Assembly: GCF_000766945.1 (NCBI RefSeq)
Contig: NZ_KN266207.1
Coordinates: 219,829 to 283,828, forward strand
Origin: Cellvibrio mixtus subsp. mixtus J3-8
GTDB lineage: Bacteria; Pseudomonadota; Gammaproteobacteria; Pseudomonadales; Cellvibrionaceae
Direction: 5' to 3'
DNA length: 64,000 bases
Below, one piece after another: positions 1 through 9,545 of the stretch. A program made the translations under genes and the position numbers. How positions within the stretch are numbered: position 1 is the stretch's first letter; each line of letters opens with the position of its first letter. The notes under the pieces were generated by a model that saw nothing but the letters and a program-made list of their open reading frames with translations, was not told the DNA's origin and did no database searches.

Positions 1-1
1 G

Positions 2-652
2 GCGTGCACTGGTCAGTCGCGCACATTTACCGTTGCCAGCTCTGCAACAACTAAAACTTATTGCTGGTTGAAAAATGGAAAATGCCTGGTGGATGGTGGA
101 AATATTTCCGGTGCACGCACTGCGTCCTTAACGATATCCACTATCAATGCACAAGACTTTACCAATTATGCGGCGCGTGTGATTAGTTATGATTCAGCAA
201 ATCCAACTAGCTTTACATCAACAGCTGCAACTTTAACGGCTACTGCAAGTTGTGGAGGCTCAAGCAACAATCTCGCGCTGAATAAAACCGTCACTGCCTC
301 TTCATTTGTTGCCGCTGGTTATGAACCTGCAAAAGTTGTTGATGGCAACACAACAACTACACGTTGGGCCAGTGCATATTCAGGCACACAGTGGATTCAA
401 GTCGATTTGGGTTCAATCTCTGCGGTAAGCCGTGTGAAATTAACCTGGGACCCGGCTTACGCCATTGATTACCAAATCCTGATTTCCGGCAATGGAAATA
501 GTTGGACAACACTTCGTTCCATCACCGGTAATACCAATCTCGTTAATAACAATACTGGATTAAACGGATCGGGTCGCTACGTGCGCATTAATGGCACCAC
601 CAAAGCGCTGCCTGCGTTTGGTTTCTCGTTGTATGAATTGGAAATCTATTAA
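2..652 (+). CDS. C-terminal part of a secreted CBM32 (F5/8 type C) protein, 5' truncated
   Basis: The reading frame is open from base 2, so the start lies left of the window; 216 residues are visible. The first ~75 residues look like an Ig-type module, with two cysteines around a Y-C-W-L-K-N-G stretch and a later S-L-T-I strand. A short C-G-G-S-S-N-N linker leads to a discoidin/CBM32 domain (from about base 265: N-L-A-L-N-K-T-V then A-K-V-V-D-G-N, ending Y-E-L-E-I-Y). CBM32 modules bind galactose- or GlcNAc-type sugars, so the missing N-terminus is probably a glycoside hydrolase or a binding domain. It lies 102 bases upstream of a GH20 gene on the same strand, which suggests joint amino-sugar or chitin use. 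The nature of the missing catalytic domain cannot be seen. Confidence 0.85.
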   Translation, partial: ACTGQSRTFTVASSATTKTYCWLKNGKCLVDGGNISGARTASLTISTINAQDFTNYAARVISYDSANPTSFTSTAATLTATASCGGSSNNLALNKTVTASSFVAAGYEPAKVVDGNTTTTRWASAYSGTQWIQVDLGSISAVSRVKLTWDPAYAIDYQILISGNGNSWTTLRSITGNTNLVNNNTGLNGSGRYVRINGTTKALPAFGFSLYELEIY

Positions 653-710
653 CCATATTCCATTCATTTGCCATCCGGGCGATAACCCGATTGGTTTCCT
701 GAATGTATAG

Positions 711-734
711 GCTCCCTGTTTTTTTTCAGGGAGC
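711..734 (+). promoter_or_regulatory. Perfect stem-loop in the gap before the GH20 gene
   Basis: An 8-bp perfect stem (GCTCCCTG / CAGGGAGC) encloses a loop of eight T. There is no T-run after the stem, so it is not a standard intrinsic terminator. It ends 20 bases before the ATG at 755 and just before an AGAGG ribosome site. It may be an intercistronic mRNA processing or stability hairpin, or a weak attenuator between two co-transcribed genes. Confidence 0.45.
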
Positions 735-754
735 TGTAGTAGAGGTAAAAAAGA

Positions 755-3343
755 ATGTTGAAACGATGCTTATTAAAGAAAGCCATTTTTAAAAAAACGA
801 CCTTGTGTTTATGGTTAGCGTTATCAGCGAGCCAGGTATTTGCCAATCTATCGGCAGGTGACCTAAAAAATTTTGGTGATAAAGCGGAATTGCGTTTTGG
901 TACGGTCAGTAATTTTGGACAGGAAGGAACGTTTGATGCAATTGTGACGCTCAATAACCATTCTGCAATTGCGCTCCCAAAAGGCACAGCGAATTGGAAA
1001 ATCTATATTCATTCAGTGAAGCGTATACTTTCTACAAGCTCCACTGAATTCACGTTCAAACATTTGCAAGGCGATCTTTACGAAATTGCACCAACGGATA
1101 AATTTTCAGGATTGCTGTCTGGTAGTTCATTGAAATTTCCTTACAAAGCGCGTGGCCATATTGTCAGCTACAGCGATTATATGCCGCGTGCATTTATTGC
1201 CAATGCTGCAGGCGATTCCGCGGTATTTGCAAATACTGATACTGAAAACCTTGAACAATTTATAGATCCTTTTGTGAAGCCTGAGCAGTTTTTACGTTTC
1301 GACATTCCCAAAGACCTTTATTCTGTCGTCACACCCAATAGCCGCTATCAAACCAACCTGGCCATTAACCAGCTGGATACAACTAGCGAAGACGTAAAAA
1401 TAATCCCTACACCAAAAAATGTTACTTACAGCAAAGGCAGTGCGCGGATTGACAACAGTTGGAAAATTATAGAAGTCGGTGGGCTTTCCTTCGAATCTGA
1501 CTATTTGCAGCAGCGATTGCGTGATTCGGGGTTATTACTGGAAAAAACAGTTACTACCAATATTCCCAAAAAACAGGTTATCGAACTCAGTATCGATAAA
1601 AAATTTACCAATGCCGAAGCTTACGAGCTGAATATTACGGGTGAAAGAGTTGTTATTTCAGCGGGTGGTGCAACGGGCGTATTCTACGGGGTGCAAAGTT
1701 TCCTGAGCTTGTTGCCTGTGCAAAAAGCCAGTGTTCAATCTGTTCCGGCATTGCGTGTATTTGACGAGCCGCGCGCACCATGGCGTGGTATGCACTACGA
1801 CATAGCGCGCAACTTTCATGGCAAAGATGCTGTGCTGGCATTGGTTGAGCAAATGGGTCGTTACAAGCTTAACAAGCTGCATATGCATATGACGGAAGAC
1901 GAAGGTTGGCGCATTGAAATTCCCGGCTTGCCGGAATTAACCGAAGTGGGTGCGTTCCGTTGTTTTGATCTCACGGAAACTAAATGCCTGATGCCACAGT
2001 TGGGTAATGGCCCCAGCAAAACAGCTGCCGGTAATGGATATTTAACCGCGGCAGATTTTACCGACATTGTTAAGTTTGCGGCGCAACGCCATATTGAAGT
2101 GATTCCGGAAATAGATATGCCGGGTCACTCACGCGCCGCAATCAAATCGATGGAAGCACGTTACAAAAAATTGATGGCCGCCGGAAAGAAATGGGAAGCA
2201 GAACAATATTTATTGAGCGATCCGCAGGATAAATCGCAATACATGACCGTACAAAGTTATTCCGATAATTCGGTGAATGTCTGTTTGCCATCCACATATG
2301 CGTTTATTGAAAAAGTTACTTATGAATTACAGCAAATGTATCGCAACGCAGGCCAAAAGCTGAATGTGTTTCATATGGGCGGCGATGAAGTGGGTAAAGG
2401 CTCATGGAGCGCATCACCGGCCTGCGAGCAATTATTTGCAAACAATGATCGCGGGGTTTCCGGTATCGCCGATTTAAAACCCTATTTTGTGCAACGTATT
2501 TCAGAAATCACCAGTAAACGTGGCCTGGATATTATGGGCTGGGAAGATGGTTTGATGTACGACCCAAACAACACGTTTAATCGCGCTCAGATATTGAATA
2601 AGCGCGTTATTGCCAATGCCTGGGACAATATTTGGGAAGCAGGTGTGGCAGACCGCGCCCATCGCCTGGCGAATAATGGTTACGACGTTGTCATTTCCGG
2701 CGCGACCCATTTGTATTTCGACCATCCCCACGAAGCGAGTGCCGGCGAGCGCGGCTACCACTGGGCAACACGTTACACCGACCTCGCCAAAGTATTTGGA
2801 TTTATGCCGGATAACCTTTACGCCAATGCCGATAGGACTTTTATCGGAGCTGAAATTACCAACCTGAATGGTTTGGTTGGCCGCATTCTTCCGCCGCTTA
2901 CAAAACCGGAACATGTTTTGGGTATGCAGGGGCAGGTATGGACTGAAACTATTCGTACAAAAACGCAACTGCAATCGATGATTTTTCCGCGGGTTATTGT
3001 ATTGGCAGAGCGCGCCTGGTTTAAAGCGGAGTGGGAAGGTGATGTTCCCAATACACAAGCGCGCGACCAAGCCTGGAGGGAATTTATCAGCACATTGGTG
3101 AGCAAAGAATTACCAAAGCTTGAACAATCCGGTTCAGCATTTTATTTGCCACCGCCGGGCGCTGTGCGCACCAACAATAAACTCAGCGCCAACACATCGT
3201 TGCCGGGGCTCGCAATTGAATACAGTCGTGACCAGGGAAAAAACTGGGCAAGTTATCAACAGGAAATTGAAATTGGCACTGCCCCGATATTATTACGCAG
3301 CCGTTTAAATTCCATCGTTAGTGCTACGACTGTCCTTAATTAA
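755..3343 (+). CDS. Beta-N-acetylhexosaminidase (chitobiase-like, GH20)
   Basis: Secreted or periplasmic exo-enzyme releasing GlcNAc from chitobiose and chitin oligomers; 862 residues. Residues 1-30 are a signal peptide (cut after V-F-A). A CHB_HEX carbohydrate-binding domain follows (to ~180), then a GH20b domain (~215-335), the GH20 barrel (~337-770) and a C-terminal CHB_HEX_C domain (~790-862). The GH20 signature H-M-G-G-D-E-V is present, with the catalytic pair at D544 and E545; the H-M-H-M-T-E-D-E-G-W and D-M-P-G-H motifs are also visible. This multidomain order matches Serratia-type chitobiases. AGAGG lies upstream of the ATG. It belongs to a four-gene same-strand run with the CBM32 protein, a lipoprotein and a TPR-sulfotransferase. 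Confidence 0.95.
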   Translation: MLKRCLLKKAIFKKTTLCLWLALSASQVFANLSAGDLKNFGDKAELRFGTVSNFGQEGTFDAIVTLNNHSAIALPKGTANWKIYIHSVKRILSTSSTEFTFKHLQGDLYEIAPTDKFSGLLSGSSLKFPYKARGHIVSYSDYMPRAFIANAAGDSAVFANTDTENLEQFIDPFVKPEQFLRFDIPKDLYSVVTPNSRYQTNLAINQLDTTSEDVKIIPTPKNVTYSKGSARIDNSWKIIEVGGLSFESDYLQQRLRDSGLLLEKTVTTNIPKKQVIELSIDKKFTNAEAYELNITGERVVISAGGATGVFYGVQSFLSLLPVQKASVQSVPALRVFDEPRAPWRGMHYDIARNFHGKDAVLALVEQMGRYKLNKLHMHMTEDEGWRIEIPGLPELTEVGAFRCFDLTETKCLMPQLGNGPSKTAAGNGYLTAADFTDIVKFAAQRHIEVIPEIDMPGHSRAAIKSMEARYKKLMAAGKKWEAEQYLLSDPQDKSQYMTVQSYSDNSVNVCLPSTYAFIEKVTYELQQMYRNAGQKLNVFHMGGDEVGKGSWSASPACEQLFANNDRGVSGIADLKPYFVQRISEITSKRGLDIMGWEDGLMYDPNNTFNRAQILNKRVIANAWDNIWEAGVADRAHRLANNGYDVVISGATHLYFDHPHEASAGERGYHWATRYTDLAKVFGFMPDNLYANADRTFIGAEITNLNGLVGRILPPLTKPEHVLGMQGQVWTETIRTKTQLQSMIFPRVIVLAERAWFKAEWEGDVPNTQARDQAWREFISTLVSKELPKLEQSGSAFYLPPPGAVRTNNKLSANTSLPGLAIEYSRDQGKNWASYQQEIEIGTAPILLRSRLNSIVSATTVLN

Positions 3344-3386
3344 CAAATGGTTTTTAAATTTCAATTTAACCAACAAGGTTATAGGT

Positions 3387-4400
3387 ATGTTACGTCATTT
3401 AGTTATTTTCAGTAGCGTTATTTTTCTTGCTGCATGCGGTGGTGGTTCCGGTGCTATCAAAAATAATGGCGGTAGTTATATCTCTGCCAGTACATCCAGT
3501 ACTGTTTCCAGTTCTGCAGGTGTTTCATCGATAAGTTCTGCTGCTGTTTCATCCATCGCTTCATCATCAGCGAGTTCAAATGAAACAACAACAAGTTTAT
3601 ATGGCTTATATGTTTCATTACATATGGGTAGAAGTGACCAATTACTCGGCAACGCCCAGCGTGAAGAACAATTCCTTAAATTTGTTCTCGATGGGGGTTT
3701 TACCTACCTTATTTTTTATGAATTGGAAGGTATGAACCCCACATCGGTAAAAGCACAACAATTTGCATCGCTGGTGAGTCGCGCTAAATTGACCACTGGC
3801 GTTACTGAAGTGGGTGCAGCATTAGGTGATGCAGGTGAGGCAGATTCCGTTGTTGCCTATAATAATGGCAGGCCAGCATCCGAACGTATTGATGTATTAA
3901 ATGTTGAATACGAATTCTGGAACAAACCTGATCGCAAAACCGAATTTGCGACTACCATTTCCATGCTGGAGCGTTTTAAAACGGTTGCTATGGCTAACCA
4001 GCTGACGACAGAGATTTATATTGGCTGGGTAGATGCGACTGAAGCAGTGAGTTTGGCGAATGTTACTGACCGTATTTTGGTCCATTACTATCGCCCGAAT
4101 GATATTGATATCGTTAACTTTGGTATTGAGCGCCTTGAATGGATGGCGGCGGCAAGTCGTAAAGTTAAAATAGCGCCCATATTTTCCAGCGAAGGTCCAA
4201 AGAATACTTATGATGCGCCGTTTATGGGATGTTGGTTGGAAAAAAATCCGCACCAGCAAGCGTATAAATCCTGGAAGGCACAGTACGATGCTATTGATAA
4301 ACCCTGGAAGGAAAATATTGAAGTCATAGGTTCCACCTGGTTTGTTTATGATAAGTTTTTGGATGTGGGTATTGGTGCTGCAAACGGTTGTACCCATTAA
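3387..4400 (+). CDS. Serine-rich lipoprotein with a putative glycosidase-like barrel, unknown function
   Basis: I place the start at the ATG at 3387 rather than 3321, because a clear lipoprotein signal begins there: a hydrophobic stretch to L-A-A-C, with the lipid cysteine at residue 17. The mature protein starts with Gly/Ser and a Ser/Ala-rich linker (~25-72), as in Cellvibrio secreted enzymes. The remaining ~265 residues look like a soluble alpha/beta barrel. The segment I-D-V-L-N-V-E-Y-E-F-W resembles the acidic beta-strand 4 signature of GH18-like barrels, but the full D-x-x-D-x-D-x-E motif is absent. I do not recognise the family. Its position after a GH20 gene and 44 bases before the sulfotransferase suggests a surface protein for amino-sugar polymer handling. 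Confidence 0.8.
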   Translation: MLRHLVIFSSVIFLAACGGGSGAIKNNGGSYISASTSSTVSSSAGVSSISSAAVSSIASSSASSNETTTSLYGLYVSLHMGRSDQLLGNAQREEQFLKFVLDGGFTYLIFYELEGMNPTSVKAQQFASLVSRAKLTTGVTEVGAALGDAGEADSVVAYNNGRPASERIDVLNVEYEFWNKPDRKTEFATTISMLERFKTVAMANQLTTEIYIGWVDATEAVSLANVTDRILVHYYRPNDIDIVNFGIERLEWMAAASRKVKIAPIFSSEGPKNTYDAPFMGCWLEKNPHQQAYKSWKAQYDAIDKPWKENIEVIGSTWFVYDKFLDVGIGAANGCTH

Positions 4401-4444
4401 TCATCGCGAAAAACGATCCCGATATGAATTGATAGAGATGTGGC

Positions 4445-6037
4445 ATGAGCGCAACAGAACATCATGAAAAAATATTAATAGAAGATGCCGCGCGGCTTGC
4501 CTTGCTTCAAGGCAAGCCCCAACAGGCATACCAACTATTAACTGATGCACTGACGCGTTTTCCCCGCTTTGCGGTGGCCTATTTCCTGTTAAGCCGCATT
4601 GCCTATGATTTTAAAAATCACCTCAAGGAGGTTGAAATGTTGCTCGGTGCGCATCATTTGGAACCTGATAATCTTGAATTTATTGTTTACCTCGCCCGTG
4701 CGCAAGTATTGATTGGTAATAGCACTTATGCCCACGAATTATTAACACGCGCAGAATATCTTTATGGCCATACTGCTGAAATGCATGATTTGATGGGCGT
4801 TACTTACAATCGTTTATGCATGTACCAACAAGCAGCAGCATGCTTTGAAAAATCCATACAATGTAATGGCTCCAATGCAGCAGTATTTTTTAACCTGGCA
4901 TCAACACTAAAATTTTGTGGGGATTTTGCCGGTGCCCGCAACGCCTATGAACGTGCGATCACACTAAAACCGGATTATTTTAAAGCCCATGCAGCTTTAA
5001 CCAGCCTGGGTGGCATTACCGCTCAGCAAAATCACATTACACGTTTGCGCGAGCTGTTGGAAAAGACCGGAAATTCCGATGATAGTTTGTGTATTGCCCA
5101 TGCGTTATCCAAAGAGTTGGAAGCATTAAAACAGTGGGATGACGCTATTACAGTGTTGAAAGGAGCCAAGCAACAAAAATCCACCCAACTCAATTACGAT
5201 TTTTCTCGCGATCAATCTATTTTTAACAAGCTGGCTGGATTCTATTTAGCCAAAACGAAGCGGACCCAGAACGGATTTGTTAATAATCGTCCCATTTTTG
5301 TTGCCGGTATGCCACGTACGGGCACTACGCTTGTTGAACGGATTATTTCCAGCCACAGTAAAGTCGCTTCCGGTGGTGAACTGTATAATTTTTCCATTGC
5401 ACTCAAACGGTTAATTGGCAGTGTAAACAGTGAATTTATTGCGGCTGATTTTATCGATAGTTTTGCCCGTATGGATTTTAATGTATTAGGGAAAGCCTAT
5501 ATCGAAAGCACGGATTATCTTGCAGGCGATAAACCTTTCCTTGTGGACAAATTGCCACTGAATATTCTGTATGCAGGGTTGATAATGGAAGCGCTACCGG
5601 CGGCAAAAGTGATATGCCTGGACCGCAACCCTCTGGATACGATTGTTAGCAATTATCGCCAACTGTTTAGCTTCCAGGATTTCACATTTGCTTACTCATT
5701 GGATCTTGAGCACGCGGCACATTATTATCTTGAATTCAGGAAACTGGCTGATTTATTACTAACTTTATATCCCGGCAATTTTTATCGGGCGAATTACGAA
5801 GCACTGGTTTCAAACCCTGAAGAAGAGATTGGCAAGTTATTGGATTTTTGTGAGTTGCCTTGGGAAGAAGCATGCTTGCACATCGAAAAAAATGACAAGC
5901 CGGTCGCTACCGCCAGTGCAGTACAGGTCCGGCAGCCTATCACGGCTTCCGGGATTGGTCAGTGGCAGCGCTATTCCAATCATTTGGAACCAGTGATAAA
6001 AATACTCGGTGAAGCAGGCTTGCGAGCGAATAATTAA
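4445..6037 (+). CDS. TPR-repeat sulfotransferase
   Basis: 530 residues. The N-terminal ~250 residues are tetratricopeptide repeats (A-L-T-R-F-P-R-F-A-V-A-Y type helices). The C-terminal half is a PAPS-dependent sulfotransferase: the 5'-phosphosulfate loop G-M-P-R-T-G-T-T-L-V-E-R begins near residue 285, and the 3'-phosphate motif is C-L-D-R-N-P-L-D-T-I-V-S-N. Such two-domain proteins transfer sulfate to sugars or proteins; the acceptor is not evident. It follows the lipoprotein by 44 bases and has no signal peptide, so it acts in the cytoplasm. It faces the AraC gene tail to tail with a 46-base gap. The family call is firm; the substrate is unknown. Confidence 0.88.
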   Translation: MSATEHHEKILIEDAARLALLQGKPQQAYQLLTDALTRFPRFAVAYFLLSRIAYDFKNHLKEVEMLLGAHHLEPDNLEFIVYLARAQVLIGNSTYAHELLTRAEYLYGHTAEMHDLMGVTYNRLCMYQQAAACFEKSIQCNGSNAAVFFNLASTLKFCGDFAGARNAYERAITLKPDYFKAHAALTSLGGITAQQNHITRLRELLEKTGNSDDSLCIAHALSKELEALKQWDDAITVLKGAKQQKSTQLNYDFSRDQSIFNKLAGFYLAKTKRTQNGFVNNRPIFVAGMPRTGTTLVERIISSHSKVASGGELYNFSIALKRLIGSVNSEFIAADFIDSFARMDFNVLGKAYIESTDYLAGDKPFLVDKLPLNILYAGLIMEALPAAKVICLDRNPLDTIVSNYRQLFSFQDFTFAYSLDLEHAAHYYLEFRKLADLLLTLYPGNFYRANYEALVSNPEEEIGKLLDFCELPWEEACLHIEKNDKPVATASAVQVRQPITASGIGQWQRYSNHLEPVIKILGEAGLRANN

Positions 6038-6083
6038 AATCCTATCCAGGAACAATCACCCTGTATACATTCTAATCATTCCT

Positions 6084-7286
6084 TTATTTTTTGGCAGATT
6101 CTGGATTCTGCTCCTTTGCAAAATGCGCCGTGCGCAATGCCTCGCGGCGAAATTCGGTGGGTGAGGTTCCTGCCAGGCGTTTGAAAAAACGCTGGAATGC
6201 AGATTTGCTGTTAAAGCCTGACTCCAGCAGGATATCCATAATCGTCATATCCTTGTATTTTTCATCCGCGAGATAACGTTTGGATTCTTCAATTCGATAG
6301 GAATTAATGAATTCAAAAAAATTAGTGCCAAACGTTTTATTGATCGCATAGGAAACGTCGCGATAAGGCACACCAATTTTAGCGGAAAATTGTTCAACGT
6401 TCAGGCTCTGGTTTAAGTAGAGCTTCTGGTTGACTATACCATCCATAATTTTATCGATGGTTGAATCCAATGGCTTGGCATCTATGCCAGGAATTTGCTC
6501 CTTTTGTGCTTCAAATTTTTCGGGCAGTTCAAAGTCTTCGTCTTCTTTGGTTGTGGTGAGGTTCTGTGCATGGGAAATACTGTAGTAAAACAAGGCAATC
6601 AGTAAAATAAAATTCAGGTAATTGTCAGTAACACCAAAGGGCAGGCGATAAAAATACGCGAGCAGGCTGAGCGATAAGGTCCATACACCGGCAAATACGA
6701 ATCCCAGTGTCAGGTAATAAAGCCACCAAAGTGCAGTTTCATTAACATCGGAATGTTGTTGGCGGAGCATTTTGTGATAACGCCATACGGTAATCGATGC
6801 AGCGGAAAAATAAGCAAGGGGAATAATTTTTAGTGAATACCACAGGCTATCAATTACTGTATAGAGGACCGCATCCATTCCAAAGGTGTCCAGTTTCAAA
6901 CGGTTTATATCAATATCAAAACTGGCAATAATACCGATGGCAAGCAATGCGGGAATCAAGTGCAATAGATGTATTGGTTTTAAATGAAAGTTTTCCTCTG
7001 TAATACTGCGTACATAAAGCAAAAGCAGCGGTGCTTTCAGCAATAAAGAGCTGCAATAGAGATAGGGCACCAGGGTATTGCTCAGTAGGGTTTGCGGGAT
7101 GTATTCATTCCAGATCAACATTACACCCACATCCGAGAATGAAATACTGATAAAAAATATTGCCAGCAGGATTTTGGGAAGGCTTTTTTTAGCGGGCAAT
7201 GCCAATAAATACAAGGCCAGTACCAGGCTTAAACCAATAGCAAGGATTAGGATGATATCGTTTAAATTAAAAATAGGGGTTGTCAT
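6084..7286 (-). CDS. Membrane-anchored AraC-family transcriptional regulator
   Basis: 400 residues. The first ~235 contain seven or so hydrophobic segments (for example I-I-L-I-L-A-I-G-L-S-L-V-L-A-L-Y-L-L). The last ~110 form an AraC/XylS double helix-turn-helix, with the usual final helix pattern G-F-N-S-K-S-A-F-Q-R-F-F-K and G-T-S-P-T-E-F-R. Family members of this shape sense a periplasmic or membrane signal and activate nearby sugar-use genes. It is convergent with the GH20/sulfotransferase run, so it is a plausible regulator of that locus. A CGCGAG-GTAAT-CTCGCG palindrome lies ~210 bases upstream of its start (7496-7512). Confidence 0.9.
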   Translation of the reverse strand: MTTPIFNLNDIILILAIGLSLVLALYLLALPAKKSLPKILLAIFFISISFSDVGVMLIWNEYIPQTLLSNTLVPYLYCSSLLLKAPLLLLYVRSITEENFHLKPIHLLHLIPALLAIGIIASFDIDINRLKLDTFGMDAVLYTVIDSLWYSLKIIPLAYFSAASITVWRYHKMLRQQHSDVNETALWWLYYLTLGFVFAGVWTLSLSLLAYFYRLPFGVTDNYLNFILLIALFYYSISHAQNLTTTKEDEDFELPEKFEAQKEQIPGIDAKPLDSTIDKIMDGIVNQKLYLNQSLNVEQFSAKIGVPYRDVSYAINKTFGTNFFEFINSYRIEESKRYLADEKYKDMTIMDILLESGFNSKSAFQRFFKRLAGTSPTEFRREALRTAHFAKEQNPESAKK

Positions 7287-7770
7287 GCGGGGTTTTGCCT
7301 GATTTTTATAGAGGTTTTAGTGTCTGCTATTTTACAGTAGGTATAGCAGAAATTTTGCAAATGACAGGCCAGTTATTGTGGCAATTGATGCGAATAATTC
7401 ATCGAGAAAATGTCAATGATTTAGCAGGGCACTGCAAGTAAAGGTTCATAAATTTTTGTTGATTGGGATTGAAATGACCATTGCTTATGCTTTTACGCGA
7501 GGTAATCTCGCGAGTATTTCAATATTATTTATTACAGGATTTTTCCCGCTAAAAAAAAGCGGCCTTTAATAGGGCAGTGGAATAGCTAGAGGGCAAAAGT
7601 TGGGCATTTCTGCCTGGCATTCTGGAAAGTTATTCCCCTTGCTACTTAACGATGCCAGGTGGGATCTTGCCGGGTATTTTTTACGGATTCTGGAAGCGGA
7701 TATTATGAAAGGGTTCACACACATGTTGTGTGAACCCATAGGGTACAACAAATGTTAAAATATCACCCCG
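7287..7770. other. Intergenic region with two palindromes, no gene seen
   Basis: This 484-base gap between the AraC start and the lipocalin end has no credible gene: open frames are short, lack ribosome sites and show no family. It holds a short palindrome (CGCGAG, 5-base loop, CTCGCG; 7496-7512) that could be an operator, and the hairpin at 7711-7737. Confidence 0.6.
7711..7737 (-). terminator. Hairpin downstream of the lipocalin gene
   Basis: A perfect 11-bp stem (GGGTTCACACA / TGTGTGAACCC) with a 5-base loop, 34 bases after the lipocalin stop on the minus strand. Only a short T-run follows, so termination may be weak. Confidence 0.5.
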
Positions 7771-8316
7771 TTAATGTGAGCTTATTTGTTGGTCAGCAAT
7801 AATTGTGTGATCGACTTTAATTAGTTTACTAATATCAAAACCGAGTGAACCGGCCTTTTCAATTAATTTATCCAATACTGCCTGCTCCATTGTTGGCTGG
7901 CGGGACAATATCCAGAAGTAATCTTTATTTTCACCGCTTACCAATGCATATTGATAATCCTTATCCAGTTCAAACACTACGTAGGAACTGTAAAATGGCC
8001 CCCAAAAAGAAACCTTTAAATGCGCTGTATTCTGGTCATGCACAAAATAGGCTTTACCTTCGGCAGTGTTCCATTTGGAGTCTTTTTGCGAATATCCTTT
8101 GTTGACAACCTTGATACCCCCGTCATCACGTAAACTGTACTCGGCAGTCACATGGCTTAAGCCGCGTTCAAAACGGTGATCCAGCCGCGCTATTTCATAC
8201 CAGGTACCCAAATAACGTTGCGCTTCAAATGGTTGGACTGGCGTTATATTGTCCGGTTTTCCGCTACCGCCACAGGCAGTGAGGAGGAGCGCAATGCCCA
8301 ATAATAGAAATTTCAT
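7771..8316 (-). CDS. blc: Outer-membrane lipocalin lipoprotein (Blc-like)
   Basis: 181 residues, the usual Blc size. Lipoprotein signal L-L-T-A-C with the lipid cysteine at residue 15. The lipocalin signature G-T-W-Y-E-I-A-R-L-D-H-R-F-E-R-G-L follows, and later blocks include V-K-V-S-F-W-G-P-F and Y-F-W-I-L-S-R-Q-P typical of bacterial lipocalins. Blc proteins bind fatty acids or lysophospholipids at the outer membrane under envelope stress. The ATG has a strong AAGGAG ribosome site 6 bases upstream. It appears monocistronic with a hairpin behind it. Confidence 0.93.
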   Translation of the reverse strand: MKFLLLGIALLLTACGGSGKPDNITPVQPFEAQRYLGTWYEIARLDHRFERGLSHVTAEYSLRDDGGIKVVNKGYSQKDSKWNTAEGKAYFVHDQNTAHLKVSFWGPFYSSYVVFELDKDYQYALVSGENKDYFWILSRQPTMEQAVLDKLIEKAGSLGFDISKLIKVDHTIIADQQISSH

Positions 8317-8510
8317 TTTAAGCTCCTTATTAAATTGGTATTTCCTTGGAACACTGAATTCCCGGTAAATTCAATCCAGATAAAAACTTGAGGTGATAGG
8401 GTTTATTTAGCGTTACATCCCGAATTAATTATGTTAATCCAGTATTTATTGTTATCGGAATGATGCTTTATGTGTAATTAAAATGAATATTCCACTCCAG
8501 CCATAAACAG

Positions 8511-9401
8511 CTACATATTTTCAGCTGCTTTCGCGGCGGTTGCTTTCTTTGCTTTTTCTTCTTTCACTTTGTTGATTAACCATCCAATCAGCACAAACCC
8601 GGCGCCCGCAACAGCTTTCTCCGCCAGCGTCATACTTTTTTTACGTTCCATCAACCCTGAAATCTCGAGTGCGCTATCCAGTAAGCTTTGACGGATATTG
8701 CCAGGAATACCTGTTACTTCTACATAGCCGCGATCATAATGTGCATTGGGCCAACAGCGTCCGCTTAATAAGTCAAAAATACAGCGTTCCATTTTATCTT
8801 TATCTTTTTCACCCACAGCCCCAGGGCGACGGAACTCTACATAACGAGTGGGATCGCCATCAGTTGTTGCGCCGCCTGGCAATAAACCTGCGCGATTGGA
8901 ATGCCAGCCACCCGTTGAATTATTTTGATATTCCAAACCGCTAAAATACCATGCTGCCCAAACTGCATAATCTCCCCATGCGACTGCAGCCGGGGGATTA
9001 CTGGTAGAAATTAACGCACCCACTTCAGCATTTTGCCTGTCAACTTCCCTTGCCGCTTCTTGTTTGGCTGCATTATAAGCATCCATATCTGTATTATAGT
9101 TTTTTGTATGAGCAGGATTATTCGCCCATTTACGAACAACTGCGCCCATCTCCGGTGTTGCCCAGTCTGTAATCCAGCTTTCCGTTTCATCCGCAGATTT
9201 TGTAAGGTTATTTATTTTAAATTCGCCTTGAATAACCGTTGAATTGGCAATCTGAGGTACAGATTTTTTCTCGCTCATCAACGCTTGCTGATGCAATTGA
9301 GTTAGTGTTGAGGCGCGCTGGTCAGTAAATGGTTTTAGTTGCGTAGCGATTGGTGATTTGTCATCAACCTGCTGCCCTGATTGGCGTTTTTCGTAAGTCA
9401 T
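8511..9401 (-). CDS. Hypothetical protein with eCIS-cargo-like N-terminus
   Basis: 296 residues, family not recognised. There is no signal peptide. The N-terminal ~65 residues (F-T-D-Q-R-A-S-T-L-T-Q-L-H-Q-Q-A-L, later T-V-I-Q-G) recall the repeated D-N-R-P-x-x-x-x-Q-x-x-L-Q leader and following V-I-Q of proteins encoded near extracellular contractile injection systems; this is a resemblance from memory. The middle is Trp/Gly-rich (A-V-W-A-A-W-Y-F-S-G-L-E). The C-terminus has one hydrophobic helix (A-G-A-G-F-V-L-I-G-W-L-I) followed by a Lys/Ala/Glu tail. It lies in the accessory stretch with other orphan genes and no injection-system structural genes in view. Function unknown. Confidence 0.7.
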   Translation of the reverse strand: MTYEKRQSGQQVDDKSPIATQLKPFTDQRASTLTQLHQQALMSEKKSVPQIANSTVIQGEFKINNLTKSADETESWITDWATPEMGAVVRKWANNPAHTKNYNTDMDAYNAAKQEAAREVDRQNAEVGALISTSNPPAAVAWGDYAVWAAWYFSGLEYQNNSTGGWHSNRAGLLPGGATTDGDPTRYVEFRRPGAVGEKDKDKMERCIFDLLSGRCWPNAHYDRGYVEVTGIPGNIRQSLLDSALEISGLMERKKSMTLAEKAVAGAGFVLIGWLINKVKEEKAKKATAAKAAENM

Positions 9402-9545
9402 TTATTTCTCAACTATTAATTGCTGCGTGTAAGAAAGATTGTCCGGCCATGCGCTTAATGTATTTAATTGAAATTCAAATCAAACAAAGAATGCGGTAAC
9501 AGTGTATCCGGGATAGGAGGTATATAGTTGGTACTGTATCGGATC

